Shown: positions 1 through 8,008 of the stretch, piece after piece
Numbering within the stretch: the stretch's first letter is position 1
How the letters are laid out: the number at the start of each line of letters is the position of its first letter
From: JAXLYX01 sp046351215
GTDB taxonomy: Bacteria; Myxococcota_A; Polyangia; Polyangiales; Houyiibacteriaceae
Direction: 5' to 3'
Length of the DNA: 64,000 nt
Assembly: GCA_046351215.1 (NCBI GenBank)
Contig: JAXLYX010000023.1
Coordinates: forward strand, 1-64,000
Translations under genes and position numbers: made by a program
The notes under the pieces: model-generated
Told to the model about the DNA's origin: nothing
The model's input: only the letters and a program-made list of their open reading frames with translations
The model's database searches: none

Positions 1-100
1 CGGTCGACATGCGCAAGTCGTTCGTAACCGTCCGGCGAACGACGTGGTTCTCGCCGCTTGATCCCAGCGCCAGTCTGCTCGGCTCACGAAGGAGGCCGAC

Positions 101-421
101 ATGGCGCGACCGAAGCGAAGCCGGGCGGAGTGGACGAAGGTGGTGGCGAAGTACCGCTCGAGCGGACTAACCGCGGAGGCGTTCGCGGCGCGCCACGACT
201 TGAACGTGTCGACGTTGCGCTGGTGGAGCGCCGAGATCGGGTCGGCTGGACCATCGGTGCCCGCGCTGCGCGAGCTCGTGGTGCAGGCGGCGGACACGAG
301 CAGCGGGAGGTCCTTCGAGCTCACGCTCGGCGCCATCGGCCTCCGATTCGAGGTCGGAACCGATCCCCGCTACGTCGCCGCCGTCGCGGCCGCGCTCGTC
401 GAGGCCGGCCGCGCGTGCTGA
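101..421 (+). CDS. tnpA: IS66 accessory protein TnpA (helix-turn-helix)
   Basis: A 106-residue protein of the IS66 TnpA type. Residues 8-45 form the expected helix-turn-helix (RAEWTKVVAKYRSSGLTAEAF, then a DLNVSTLRWW turn), and the C-terminal half is a short beta-rich tail. The family is needed with TnpB and TnpC for IS66 transposition, although its exact biochemical role is unsettled. An AAGGAGG-type ribosome site lies about 5 bases before the ATG at 101. Its TGA overlaps the ATG of tnpB (TGATG at 419-423), the usual IS66 translational coupling. The gene looks intact, but the element as a whole is not. Confidence 0.85.
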   Translation: MARPKRSRAEWTKVVAKYRSSGLTAEAFAARHDLNVSTLRWWSAEIGSAGPSVPALRELVVQAADTSSGRSFELTLGAIGLRFEVGTDPRYVAAVAAALVEAGRAC

Positions 422-855
422 TGCTGCCGCGCAGCGTGCGGGTCTGGCTCGCCACCGAGCCGGTCGACATGCGCCTCGGTCACGACGGCCTGCTCGGCAT
501 CGTGCGCAGCGTGTTCGGTCTCGACCCGTTCAGCGGGCATCTATTCGTCTTCCTCGGCAAGCGCCGGGATCGCTGCAAGATCCTCGTCTGGGATCGGGGA
601 GGCTTCGTCGTCTACTACAAGCGCCTCGAGAAGGGCCGATTCTCCGTTCCGACGAAGGCCGACGGATCGGGCCCCGTGAGCATCGACGCGACCGACCTCG
701 CGATGCTGCTCGACGGAATCGACGTGTCGCGCGTGCGAAGGCCCGACCTCTGGGAGCCGAAGAAGGTCTCGCCGGTCGATGGGGGATCGACAGCGCGATC
801 CGGTTCTGATCTAACGTCGTCGTGGCCAAGAAGAGCCCGAGCACCGATGCCCTGA
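421..855 (+). CDS. tnpB: IS66 accessory protein TnpB
   Basis: A 144-residue protein carrying the IS66 Orf2 core: VDMRLGHDGL near residue 13, then a stretch ending in LVWDRGGFVVYYKRLEKGRF. This is the most conserved protein of the family and occurs in nearly every IS66 element. The start at 421 is fixed by overlap with the tnpA stop. It is somewhat longer than the usual 115 or so residues because the tail past residue 110 runs on in low-complexity sequence. Its stop lies inside the start of tnpC (GTG at 822), again a coupled arrangement. Confidence 0.85.
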   Translation: MLPRSVRVWLATEPVDMRLGHDGLLGIVRSVFGLDPFSGHLFVFLGKRRDRCKILVWDRGGFVVYYKRLEKGRFSVPTKADGSGPVSIDATDLAMLLDGIDVSRVRRPDLWEPKKVSPVDGGSTARSGSDLTSSWPRRARAPMP

Positions 856-1112
856 TCGCGAAGCTCACCGACACCATCGTCGAGCTCAATGCGCGCATCG
901 CCGAGCTCGGGCAGATGCTCCGGGCTGCCGAAGAACGAGCCGCCGCCCGTGAGGCCGAGCTCGAGGCCATGAAGAGGCGTCTACTCGGGAAGAAGACCGA
1001 GAAGATGCCGCGGCCGAAGGACGCGATCCGGAAGGCAGACGGGACGAAGAGCGATCCTGACCCAGCCCCGCCCCTTCGGTCCGGCATAAGTGAGCGTCCT
1101 CTGGCAAAATGA
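822..1112 (+). pseudogene. tnpC: IS66 transposase TnpC, N-terminal fragment
   Basis: The first 78 or so codons encode the coiled-coil N-terminus of the IS66 DDE transposase: heptad-like leucines (IAKLTDTIVELNARIAELGQ), Glu/Ala-rich helix, then the basic KRRLLGKKTEK segment. At 1058 the frame runs into the left inverted repeat of an IS3-family element and ends by chance at 1112. The zinc-finger and DDE domains, normally another 400 residues, are absent. The GTG start is chosen for its overlap with tnpB. The product cannot be active. Confidence 0.8.
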
Positions 1113-1121
1113 GGAGGACGC

Positions 1122-1388
1122 ATGAGGAAGAGCAGGTTCAGCGAGGCCCAAATCATCGGCATCCTGAAGGAGGCCGAAGCGGGCGGGACGGTGGCCGACG
1201 TGTGCCGTCGCCACGGCATCAGCCAGCCGACGTTCCACCGCTGGAAGGCGAAGTACGGCGGCATGGACGTCGGCGAGGCCCAGCGGCTCAAGGAGCTCGA
1301 GGAGGAGAACCGGCGGCTCAAGCAGCTGGTGGCCGACCTCGCGCTCGACAACCAGGCGCTGAAGATGGTGGCCCGGGGAAAATTCTGA
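1122..1388 (+). CDS. IS3-family OrfA, helix-turn-helix DNA-binding protein
   Basis: An 88-residue protein with the standard IS3 OrfA layout: SEAQIIGILKEAEAG and a VCRRHGISQPTFHRWKAKYG helix-turn-helix (residues 6-45), then a leucine-zipper-like helix (EAQRLKELEEENRRLKQLVA) used for multimerisation. It binds the element ends and feeds the N-terminus of the OrfAB transposase. An AGGAGG site at 1112-1117 precedes the ATG. It ends at a TGA just after an A4 run, where the ribosome is expected to slip into orfB. Confidence 0.9.
   Translation: MRKSRFSEAQIIGILKEAEAGGTVADVCRRHGISQPTFHRWKAKYGGMDVGEAQRLKELEEENRRLKQLVADLALDNQALKMVARGKF
1375..1388 (+). promoter_or_regulatory. Programmed -1 frameshift site of the IS3 element
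   Basis: GGGGAAAATTC directly precedes the orfA stop codon (TGA 1386-1388). Slipping back one base on the A run moves the ribosome from the orfA frame to the orfB frame, giving the fused sequence GKILRPADQ. Slippage on A runs at this point is the known way IS3 elements make OrfAB transposase. The relative frames fit exactly; the efficiency is unknown. Confidence 0.7.
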
Positions 1389-2245
1389 GGCCCGCAGACC
1401 AGAGGCGGGCCGTTCATCAGACGCGCCGCATGTTCGGAATGTCCGAGCGACGCGCGTGTCGTGCTCTGGGAGTGCATCGCTCGACGATGCGGTATCGCAG
1501 CCGGAGGCCGGACGACGCGCGCCTCCGTGCGCGTCTGCGTGAGCTTGCTGCTGTACGGCGCCGCTTCGGCTACCGCCGGCTCGGCGTCCTGTTGCGCCGC
1601 GAGGGCCACGAGGTGAACCACAAGCGCCTCTTCCGCGTGTACCGCGAGGAAGGGCTCGCTGTGCGTCGCAGACGGCGAAAACGCCTTGCGGTGGAACGAG
1701 CTCCGCGCCCTGCGCCGCCGCGTGCGCCGACGGAGCGGTGGTCGATGGACTTCATGCGGGACACGCTCGCCGACGGCCGAGTCTTCCGCCTCTTGAACAT
1801 CGTCGACGACTTCAGCCGCGAGTGCATGGCCATCGAGGTAGACACGTCGCTGCCCTCGCTGCGGGTCGCGCGCGTGCTCGATCGACTCGCCCTCACCGTG
1901 GGGCTTCCTCGCGAAATCGTCGTCGACAATGGCCCCGAGTTCATCAGCAACGTTCTCGACGCTTGGGCGCACCGGCGCGGCGTGAAGCTCCTCTTCATCC
2001 GCCCGGGCAAGCCCATAGAGAACGCCTTCGTGGAGAGCTTCAACGGGCGGGTGCGCGACGAGTGCCTCAACGAGAACTGGTTCCTGAGCCTCGGAGATGC
2101 CCGCAGCATCCTCGCGGACTGGCGCCGCGACTACAACGAGACCCGGCCTCACACGAGCCTCGGCGGCATCGCTCCTCGAGAGTTCGTGCGGCAGTGGGAG
2201 CTCGCCCGGAACGCAGAGACCGAAAGCATGGTAAGCATCGCCTGA
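1382..2245 (+). CDS. IS3-family OrfB, DDE transposase catalytic part
   Basis: About 287 residues. An HTH_21-type region (RRFGYRRLGVLLRREGHEVN) precedes an rve integrase core with the three catalytic positions visible: D in WSMDFMRDTL, D in VVDNGPEF, and E in NAFVESFNGRVRDE, the last followed by the IS3-type SLGDARSILADWRRDYN and NETRPHTSLGG. The residues needed for strand transfer are intact. The product is expected as an OrfA-OrfB fusion by the -1 shift; an internal ATG at 1430 could give OrfB alone. This element looks potentially active. Confidence 0.9.
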   Translation: MLRPADQRRAVHQTRRMFGMSERRACRALGVHRSTMRYRSRRPDDARLRARLRELAAVRRRFGYRRLGVLLRREGHEVNHKRLFRVYREEGLAVRRRRRKRLAVERAPRPAPPRAPTERWSMDFMRDTLADGRVFRLLNIVDDFSRECMAIEVDTSLPSLRVARVLDRLALTVGLPREIVVDNGPEFISNVLDAWAHRRGVKLLFIRPGKPIENAFVESFNGRVRDECLNENWFLSLGDARSILADWRRDYNETRPHTSLGGIAPREFVRQWELARNAETESMVSIA

Positions 2246-2282
2246 CGCTCACTTCGACGGACCAAGGTTCGGGGCTCCCTCA

Positions 2283-2820
2283 GGTACTGAGCAAAGAATA
2301 CGATCGGATTTCCGTTGGTGCCGCTATTCGCCGGTCGCCATACAGGAGCGTATCGTGATTCGTTGGGATCGACGGATCTGAGATACGTTCCGGGTGCGAC
2401 CTGGACCCTGTTTCCGGCGACTGCATTCGCCATCGCCTGCGCCAGCGTCCAGGGGCTCGCGAACGTGCCGTTCCCGCTGCCGGTTGCGGAGGCCGTGACG
2501 TAGTGCGTCGCCGTATAGGTGCTCGTCCCGCCGCTCGCCTGAGCCGTCGTGACGTTCACGCTCGAGGACTGCACCGACTCACCACCGTCACTCATCGCAC
2601 TGACCGTGTAGGTGTACTGCTGGCCCGCTGTCAGGCCGCTATCGGTGAACGTCGTCCCCGTTGGCGTGCCCACCTGAGTGGCACCACGTCGAATCACGTA
2701 GCCCGTCGCATAGGTCACCGCATTCCATGAGAGCGAAATGCTCGATGATGTCTGCGTCGTGCTCGCGAGCCCGGTAGGAGCCGCCGTGCGAACGGTGATC
2801 GTGAAGCGACTATCGGTCAT
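2283..2820 (-). pseudogene. Secreted FN3 plus beta-helix protein, 3' end lost at the IS3 element
   Basis: Reading leftwards from the ATG at 2820, residues 13-95 form a fibronectin type III domain (APTGLAS, SLSWNAV, then GLTAGQQYTYTVSAM). It is followed by a linker and the opening of a right-handed beta-helix protein (HYVTASATGSGNG, QVAPGTYL). This order is common in extracellular polysaccharide-degrading or adhesive proteins. After about 180 codons the frame enters the right end of the IS3 element at 2282, and the beta-helix body is gone. No signal peptide is visible, so the 5' end may also be incomplete. Confidence 0.65.
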
Positions 2821-3166
2821 AGCGGCGTTTTCCCCAGGCAGGATGCGAACACGTAGCTATCGATGCTGGAGGTCAGCACGGTGAGCGTCAAGACAGTGGC
2901 CGCCCGAAGCTCACGCGGCGCTCGCCCGACGATGCCAGGATTCTCCCGGGTACCCGAGTGAAGAGTGCGCGTGCACGCTGCCTGTCAAGAAGTGGTGCCT
3001 TCATCCGTTGTTCTCAGCGGGGTCGTCGGGATCTTCTCGATCACCTGGCGGCCTGTGGAGCTCCGGTTGGAGCCTTGCGCGCGACCGTGCTCGCCGCCGG
3101 CACTGAGAGACACGAACGCCCATCGCCCGACCAAGATGTTGAGCTTCAGATGATCGAGAGCACCGA
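2821..3166. other. Intergenic stretch with no supported gene
   Basis: Reading frames here are short and have shifted-frame composition. It lies between the truncated FN3 gene and the IS630 remnant and probably holds decayed transposon sequence, but nothing specific can be recognised. Confidence 0.4.
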
Positions 3167-3655
3167 CTACTGCTCGAGCCCAGCGCCATGACAGCACCCA
3201 GCGAGCACATCGTTGAGGCGCCTCGTCCCGCGGAGGGTGTCCACGCCGCAATCGCCGAGCTCGGCCTTGCCCAGTGCGACGTAGCTCGCGAGCTCGTATC
3301 CCTTGGAGTGGGCCCGGAGGAAGTCGACGGGGGTCGCCTTCGGCGCGTACGGCGGGAGGTGCTCGGAATCGACCGAGCGGTGCATGGGAGCGAAGGTCGT
3401 CTGCGCGGCGCGATGGACGCGGAGGTTGTCCCAGACGATGAGCAGCTTCCTGCCGGGCTGTTGTCGCAGCACACGTGCGCGGGCGGAGCCCGGCGCAGCG
3501 TGCTTCTCGAAGACGGAAGCGCACGCGAAGTCGCTCGAATGGGGGGGCAACCCCATCGCGGGCGACCGCGACGGAGCAGCCGAGCGCCGCGCCGCCTGGC
3601 CTCGGCCACCACCGAACTTCGCTCTACCAACCAAGCAGGAGCTCCATGTCGACAA
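3167..3655 (-). pseudogene. IS630-type transposase remnant
   Basis: The minus frame contains the DDE_3 signature of IS630/Tc1-type transposases: GRKLLIVWDNLRVHRA (the second catalytic D), then LPPYAPKATPVDFLRAHSKG where families usually read LPPYAPELNPVE-W-LK. The last catalytic acidic residue appears as D in TPVDFL. Only this C-terminal piece (roughly 3190-3480) is recognisable. The N-terminal sequence is low-complexity and the 5' half is lacking, so this is a decayed fragment. Confidence 0.65.
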
Positions 3656-4026
3656 CCTCCCGTACCTCTCAGCCCAGAACCGCGCCGCATGGACTCACCC
3701 GCCGGCAGATCCTGATCGGCGGCGCAGCGCTCGTCGCCGCCGCGTGCAGCGGCGACGGCCCCGACGGGGGAGCCCATTCCGACGGGGGCGCCAACCAGGC
3801 GCCGGCGTGGACGGTCATTCCAGACCAGAGCTGGGTCGTCGGCACGCCGGTCCTCTTCGATCTCCGGGACTATTGCAGTGACGCGGATGGAGACGCGGTC
3901 ACCTTCAGCCTGGTAGGCACGCTGCCGCCCGGCCTCACACTCGTGGGCAGCGTCATCCAGGGGACGCCCACCGAGGTGACCGCCGCCACGATGTTCACCG
4001 TCACTGCCGACGACGGGCGAGCGTAG
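3646..4026 (+). CDS. Tat-type lipoprotein with one Ig-like domain
   Basis: A 126-residue protein. The ATG at 3646 is chosen for the AGGA 6 bases upstream. The N-terminus has a twin-arginine motif (TRRQILIGG) followed by a lipobox (ALVAAAC), so export and lipid anchoring are expected. After a Gly/Asp linker, residues 50-125 resemble a putative Ig (He_PIG) repeat: NQAPAWTVIPDQ, TFSLVGTLPPGLTL, VTADDG. The domain ends abruptly at a TAG just where its last strand should follow. The next reading frame (4044) opens with a matching strand, so this may be the 5' half of a frameshifted gene. Confidence 0.6.
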   Translation: MSTTSRTSQPRTAPHGLTRRQILIGGAALVAAACSGDGPDGGAHSDGGANQAPAWTVIPDQSWVVGTPVLFDLRDYCSDADGDAVTFSLVGTLPPGLTLVGSVIQGTPTEVTAATMFTVTADDGRA

Positions 4027-4043
4027 CGGGGGAGCACACCAGC

Positions 4044-5045
4044 ATGGCCGCGAGCAGCACCCCCTTCGACATCTGGACCCGTGCGGCCGGCACGGGCCTC
4101 CCGACGGTATGCCCGCTCGCGATCCAGTCACCGAGGCTCGCCGCCTGCGCGCCCTCGCGGATCACGCGCGCGCCGATTTTCCCGTGGGGACATTCGAGGC
4201 TGTACGCGCGCCCGGGCGTGCCCGACAAGCACCGAGGCTGCGTCGAAGGCGGCGCAGAGTGGCTCGCGTACGCCCGGGAGCAGCCCGTCCTCGACAACGG
4301 TTTTGCGTCCTTCACGACCCACAGGGGCGCGCTGCAGCGCGTGGGCGGCAGCGCCACGCACCCGGTGGACGTGCGCGGCCTGCGCCACCTCGACATCCTC
4401 GACGAGCGGTTCCAGCTCGGCTGTTCGAGCGCGTATCGGGTGTCCGCCGAGCTCGAGCTCGATTCGCAGAAGCACTGTGTCCTCGAGGACCTCATCACCC
4501 AGAGCTGCGAGAGCGGGTCGGACGTCGAGAGCGGGATCCCGAGCTTCGAGGACCGTCGCCGCGTCGTGCGAGCCAACGAGTCGAAAACGCAGTCTGGGAT
4601 CTTCGGCGACTCGGCTCGCGCCGCCCTGGATCGCTCGGGTAGGGAGGTTCGCTTCAAGCTCGTCGACCTGCGCGGAAGGCCCGGCGCGAATCCGCTCTCG
4701 GCCGACGGCGGCTCCGACGGAAACGTGGGCGTGTTCGACGTGCAGCGGAATACCTTCGTCGGCCGCGCGCTCGTTCGCGACATCGGCGCCGACGATGGTC
4801 CGCTGCGTCTGGACCACAACGTCATCCTCGGCGACGACGCCGGCGACGCGGAGCACGTGCACCTCTCCACCAGCGCCACGGGTCGTGTCGAGGCCAGCGA
4901 CAACCTGACGGGCGCGCTCGCCGAGGGCATCGCGGACACGAACGGCGAGCTCCAGGGGGGCCTATCGCACCTCGGCCAACCTCGGCCGCTACGGGCACGA
5001 GCCCGGAGCGCACCCAGTCCCATCACGACGCGGAGACATCCATGA
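4044..5045 (+). CDS. Probable secreted beta-helix protein (frame-disturbed)
   Basis: 333 codons with no signal peptide. It opens with SSTPFDI, the sort of strand that closes an Ig-like domain, so it may be the continuation of the gene ending at 4026. Residues 110-290 have the look of a right-handed beta-helix (VRGLRHLDILDERF, FDVQRNTFVG, LRLDHNVILGD). The last 25 or so residues look out of frame: shifting one base at the G6 run at 4955-4960 gives a more natural end (AYRTSANLGRYGHEPGA). Its TGA overlaps the ATG of the next gene. Frame errors could be real decay or sequencing errors. Confidence 0.45.
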   Translation: MAASSTPFDIWTRAAGTGLPTVCPLAIQSPRLAACAPSRITRAPIFPWGHSRLYARPGVPDKHRGCVEGGAEWLAYAREQPVLDNGFASFTTHRGALQRVGGSATHPVDVRGLRHLDILDERFQLGCSSAYRVSAELELDSQKHCVLEDLITQSCESGSDVESGIPSFEDRRRVVRANESKTQSGIFGDSARAALDRSGREVRFKLVDLRGRPGANPLSADGGSDGNVGVFDVQRNTFVGRALVRDIGADDGPLRLDHNVILGDDAGDAEHVHLSTSATGRVEASDNLTGALAEGIADTNGELQGGLSHLGQPRPLRARARSAPSPITTRRHP

Positions 5046-6067
5046 GCCAGAGCGCGAGCAGCCCCTTTCAGATCTCCATCGTGGCGGCGCAGGGGCAACT
5101 GCTCTTCTTCGACGCCTTCAACTACGCCCTCGACCGCCTCGACAGTGCTGCGACGAAGCAGGCGGTCACGAGCGCCGCCGGGTACACGCGCATCAAGGAC
5201 GAACAGACCAACCCGGGCGGGGCGGCCGGCTATCTGTACACCGTGTCGTCCATCGAAGGTGATGGGAGTGGAATCCCTGGCGGCGGCCACGCGCTGTGCA
5301 TGGAGACGCGCGCGAACACGCTCCAGCAGCAGCCTGACTACTACGTGCAACTCGGCGACGGCAGCCCGGGAGCGTTCCCTGCCAACCTCTGGGTCCAGCT
5401 GTGGATGTACATTCAGGACGACGCGGGCAGCAACAAGTCTTCGGTCGTCGTGGGTCGCAACAAGTTCATCTATCCGCTCCTCGGTTCACGCGCCGGCTAC
5501 CCCATGGCGACCGAGGACACCGCGTGGCTCATGCACCTCCGCCCGCTGGCGTACGACCTGTCGAACGGCACGATGATCAACCAGCCCTCGCCGGCCGCGG
5601 TGTGCTTCGAGACGTTCGGGCGCTACTCCGGCACGACCGGCGCGCGCGTCACGCATCCGCATCTGTCCGGCACGGGCCTCGAGGACTACCTGTACCCGAA
5701 CATGAACGTCCCCACCAACGACGATCGCTTCATCCTGCCGAACCGATGGTACTTGGTTCGGTTCCACTTCGACATCAGCGGGGCCGTCGACTCGAACACG
5801 AGCGTCTATGAGGCCTGGTGGCGTACCAAGGGCGCGCAGGCCGGCGGGCTCGTCAAGCACGCGGAGTACATCGGTGGTCAGGCCGCCCCCGGCTCACCCC
5901 AGTTCAGCTACTACAATCGGCTGCTGGACAACCTGGGCGCGAAGTTCCTCCGCATCCCGACGACGATGGGGAGCACGACCGCCCCGTGGGGCGATTCCTG
6001 GATCTACCTCAAGGACCTCGCCATCGCGACGCACCCGAGCAGCCTGCCGACCTACGGCGCCTTCTGA
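5042..6067 (+). CDS. Extracellular jelly-roll-like protein, possibly polysaccharide-active
   Basis: 341 residues. It begins with an Ig-like terminal strand (SSPFQISIVAAQ) and no signal peptide, so it looks like the C-terminal module of a larger protein. The body (LLFFDAFNYALDR, NLWVQLWMYIQDD, NRWYLVRFHFDISG, WGDSWIYLKDLAIA) has the alternating beta pattern of concanavalin-A-like carbohydrate-binding or lyase folds. No family could be named. The ATG overlaps the upstream stop (ATGA), suggesting coupled translation. The family-1 repeat starts 35 bp after its stop. Confidence 0.55.
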   Translation: MSQSASSPFQISIVAAQGQLLFFDAFNYALDRLDSAATKQAVTSAAGYTRIKDEQTNPGGAAGYLYTVSSIEGDGSGIPGGGHALCMETRANTLQQQPDYYVQLGDGSPGAFPANLWVQLWMYIQDDAGSNKSSVVVGRNKFIYPLLGSRAGYPMATEDTAWLMHLRPLAYDLSNGTMINQPSPAAVCFETFGRYSGTTGARVTHPHLSGTGLEDYLYPNMNVPTNDDRFILPNRWYLVRFHFDISGAVDSNTSVYEAWWRTKGAQAGGLVKHAEYIGGQAAPGSPQFSYYNRLLDNLGAKFLRIPTTMGSTTAPWGDSWIYLKDLAIATHPSSLPTYGAF

Positions 6068-6101
6068 CCCTGGTTGCGGCGCTCGTCGGAGCGCAGGCAT
6101 T

Positions 6102-6222
6102 GCTCCGATCGGCGTGCAATCGGGCATTCCCGAACGACTGATCAGGCCGCTGCTCGCCGAAGTGATTTTACATCAAACCATCTTGGGCGGGTGAGGGGCG
6201 TTCATGTTTTCCACGACCCCCT
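6102..6222 (+). repeat. Family-1 intergenic repeat, copy 1
   Basis: This is the first of about nine same-orientation copies between 6.1 and 20.3 kb. The shared order is GCTCCGATCGGCGT, a TCGGGC block, GGCCGT/GCTCGCCGAAGTG, a short inverted repeat around ACGTC flanked by GGTT and AACC, CATCTTGGGCGGG, then GGCGTTCATGTT. Here the copy is well preserved, with several substitutions (CATCAAACC). It sits in a convergent gap, 35 bp after a plus-strand stop and just before the end of a minus-strand gene. Confidence 0.8.
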
Positions 6223-6235
6223 CCTCGGTCGGGCT

Positions 6236-7168
6236 TCAGGGCCGGGGCGGGGTCACCGGGATCGCGCCTTCGAACGTGGTCATGTCCACACCGCGTTCGT
6301 ACGCGTCGAACCACGTCTCCGCCCAGCGCGGGAGGGGCTCGTCGGCGGGCTTGTGGTAGGGCAGTTGGGAGCGGAGCAGGCGTGCGACCGTGATCGCGAG
6401 CTCGGCCCCGGGCACCGCCCCGAAGGCCGTCGGGTAGCGACCGCGGAACCGCGAGCCCACGAGCGGCAGCCTCGCCGTGATCTCCCGGCTCCACGATCGA
6501 CTCGGCAGTAGGGGGTACGCCTCGACGAGGCGATCCTCGAGGGGCACGTGACGCTCGAAGCCTTCGATGAGCGTCGCGAACAAGCCCGCCGCGTGCGTGA
6601 ACGCCGGGACCACGACCCGCAGACGATAGAACGGATCACCGACGACCGCGTCGTACACGACGAGCGCCGAGCTCCGGTGCTCGATCTCTTCGACGAAGTG
6701 CCATGCGAAGAGCGACGCGACGCGCGCGTCTCCTGGTGCGAGGAGCGCTTCGTGGTTGTCGAGGATCATCTTGAAGAGCGGCGGAAACGTCGCCTCGAGC
6801 GCCGCGATGTACGCCACGCAGAACTCGAGCGTGTTGTCTTCCTCGATCCGCCGGAAGCTCGAGTCCACCTCCTGGATCGTCTCCGCGAGCCCGGGATAGC
6901 GCCCGAGGAGAGACTGGAGATGCTGCTGATGGGCGCGTGAATGGAGGGCTTCCTGGCGAAGGAAGGCTTGGGCTTCGGCGGCGGCGTCCGGGTCGTGGAT
7001 CCGCGGCATGACCTTCCGCACGACCGAGACGATCATCTTCTCCATCGAGATGACGAGCATTCCGATCGCGTTGGCGACGAGGCCGAACTCCGGGTTCTCC
7101 GGGTTCCACTGGAACGGAGTCGTGTCGTCGAAACGGAACGGGATCTTTCGGATCTTCAGGTCGGTCAT
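6236..7168 (-). CDS. Predicted metal-dependent hydrolase, PF10118 type
   Basis: 310 residues resembling the PF10118 'predicted metal-dependent hydrolase' family, which appears to be helical and ferritin-like. Two metal-ligand-type motifs are visible: RQEALHSRAH near residue 90 and HFVEEIEHRSS near residue 167, together supplying Glu and His. Substrate is unknown for the family. It is divergent from a TetR gene across a 148-bp gap with a long imperfect palindrome, so that regulator probably controls it. A second family member lies at 9227-10144, also paired with a regulator. Confidence 0.75.
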   Translation of the reverse strand: MTDLKIRKIPFRFDDTTPFQWNPENPEFGLVANAIGMLVISMEKMIVSVVRKVMPRIHDPDAAAEAQAFLRQEALHSRAHQQHLQSLLGRYPGLAETIQEVDSSFRRIEEDNTLEFCVAYIAALEATFPPLFKMILDNHEALLAPGDARVASLFAWHFVEEIEHRSSALVVYDAVVGDPFYRLRVVVPAFTHAAGLFATLIEGFERHVPLEDRLVEAYPLLPSRSWSREITARLPLVGSRFRGRYPTAFGAVPGAELAITVARLLRSQLPYHKPADEPLPRWAETWFDAYERGVDMTTFEGAIPVTPPRP

Positions 7169-7238
7169 CGGAACATCCTCGCTCGGAAGCGGCGTCCACG
7201 CTGGCGTGCGCCACCCCGAACCTGCGTTGCAGTATCAC

Positions 7239-7285
7239 GAATGGCGGTTCGGAAATCAAGTACGGTGATTCCGATTTGCCGTTCC
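7239..7285. promoter_or_regulatory. Candidate TetR operator between divergent genes
   Basis: The arm at 7239-7258 (GAATGGCGGTTCGGAAATCA) matches the complement of 7266-7285 (GAACGGCAAATCGGAATCA) at most positions with one single-base gap. The arms flank AGTACGG. It lies in the shared promoter gap of the hydrolase and the TetR gene, the usual place for autoregulatory TetR operators. Binding is inferred. Confidence 0.5.
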
Positions 7286-7316
7286 GTCTGCAGACGCCCC
7301 GTGCTAGAGAGACCCC

Positions 7317-7934
7317 ATGGCTCGCCGTTCCGTGGCCGCGTCCCTCAAGCGTGCTCGTCACGAAGTCTATCGCCGCGTCGTGGTGGACACCGCCGAGTCG
7401 GTCTTCGCCGACCGCGGGTTCGAACAGACGAAGATGCAGGACGTCGCCGCACGGGCGGGGGTCTCGGTCGGCGTGCTCTACGAGGTCTTCCCCGGCAAGG
7501 ACGCGCTGCTCGCCGCCGTGCACGAAGACCGCGGCCAAGAGCTGCTCCAACGGGCCGCCGAAATCGTCCCGATGCGCGGACCGCTCGAGGTGCTGCTCGA
7601 AGGCATCACCATGATGGTCGGTTTCTTCGAGGCGCATCCCGCGTATCTGCGCCTGCACCTCCGTGACGGAATCACGTGGGCGCATCCGGAGCTTGCGCGC
7701 GGTCTCGATGTCGAGACGTGGAACGCCGCGGTCGGCATGCTCGCAGCGGCCTTCGAGGAAGGTCGGTCGAACGGCACGCTGGTCGACGACGACCCGCACG
7801 CGTCGGCGCGGCTCCTGCTCGCGATCATCCAATCGTGTCTCACGGACTGGATTCTCGCGAAGCCCAGGCCGGAAGCGGCGACGGTGATCGCGCGCCTGCA
7901 GGGAATCGTGCGCCGGACGTTCGTTCCCGCGTGA
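7317..7934 (+). CDS. TetR-family transcriptional regulator
   Basis: 205 residues. Residues 20-66 form the TetR helix-turn-helix: VVDTAESVFADRGFEQTKMQ, DVAARAGVSVGVLYEVFPGK, DALLAAV. The C-terminal ligand domain (residues 80-200) is helical without a recognisable ligand class. Divergent from the PF10118 hydrolase, with a palindrome in between, it is probably an autoregulated repressor of both genes. A family-1 repeat begins 75 bp after the stop. Confidence 0.9.
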   Translation: MARRSVAASLKRARHEVYRRVVVDTAESVFADRGFEQTKMQDVAARAGVSVGVLYEVFPGKDALLAAVHEDRGQELLQRAAEIVPMRGPLEVLLEGITMMVGFFEAHPAYLRLHLRDGITWAHPELARGLDVETWNAAVGMLAAAFEEGRSNGTLVDDDPHASARLLLAIIQSCLTDWILAKPRPEAATVIARLQGIVRRTFVPA

Positions 7935-8008
7935 GGCGCCGGGCTCTCCCCGCGATGCGGTCCCTCTTCGTCCCCCTCGCACCGAACCGGCTGGACCATG
8001 ACCCGGAG

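Larger units (their letters stand above)
24..1057 (+). mobile_element. IS66-family element, left part only
   Basis: Three consecutive reading frames match the IS66 layout of small TnpA, TnpB with a WDRGG-type core, then TnpC. A GTAACCGTCC stretch at 24-33 looks like an IS66 terminal repeat, which usually begins GTAA. The element is broken at 1057/1058, where an IS3-family element begins. The remaining 1 kb or more of tnpC and the right end are not found on the far side of that IS3 element, so this copy is dead. The terminal-repeat call is inference, because the right end is missing and cannot be compared. Confidence 0.75.
1058..2282 (+). mobile_element. Complete IS3-family element (IS407/IS51-like group)
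   Basis: The element is 1225 bp. Its ends form a long imperfect inverted repeat: the left end (1058-1096) and the complement of the right end (about 2246-2282) share TGA, AGCCCCG, CCTT, GGTCCG and AAGTGAGCG in order. It carries orfA and orfB in the -1 relation typical of IS3. No target duplication is visible: the bases before the left end (ATCC) differ from those after the right end (GGTA), and the flanking genes belong to different systems. Confidence 0.85.

Noticed and set aside
4081..4908. Overlapping open frames opposite or shifted from 4044-5045
   Set aside because: They are Arg/Ser/Ala-rich with no beta-helix pattern; the 4044 frame has better composition.
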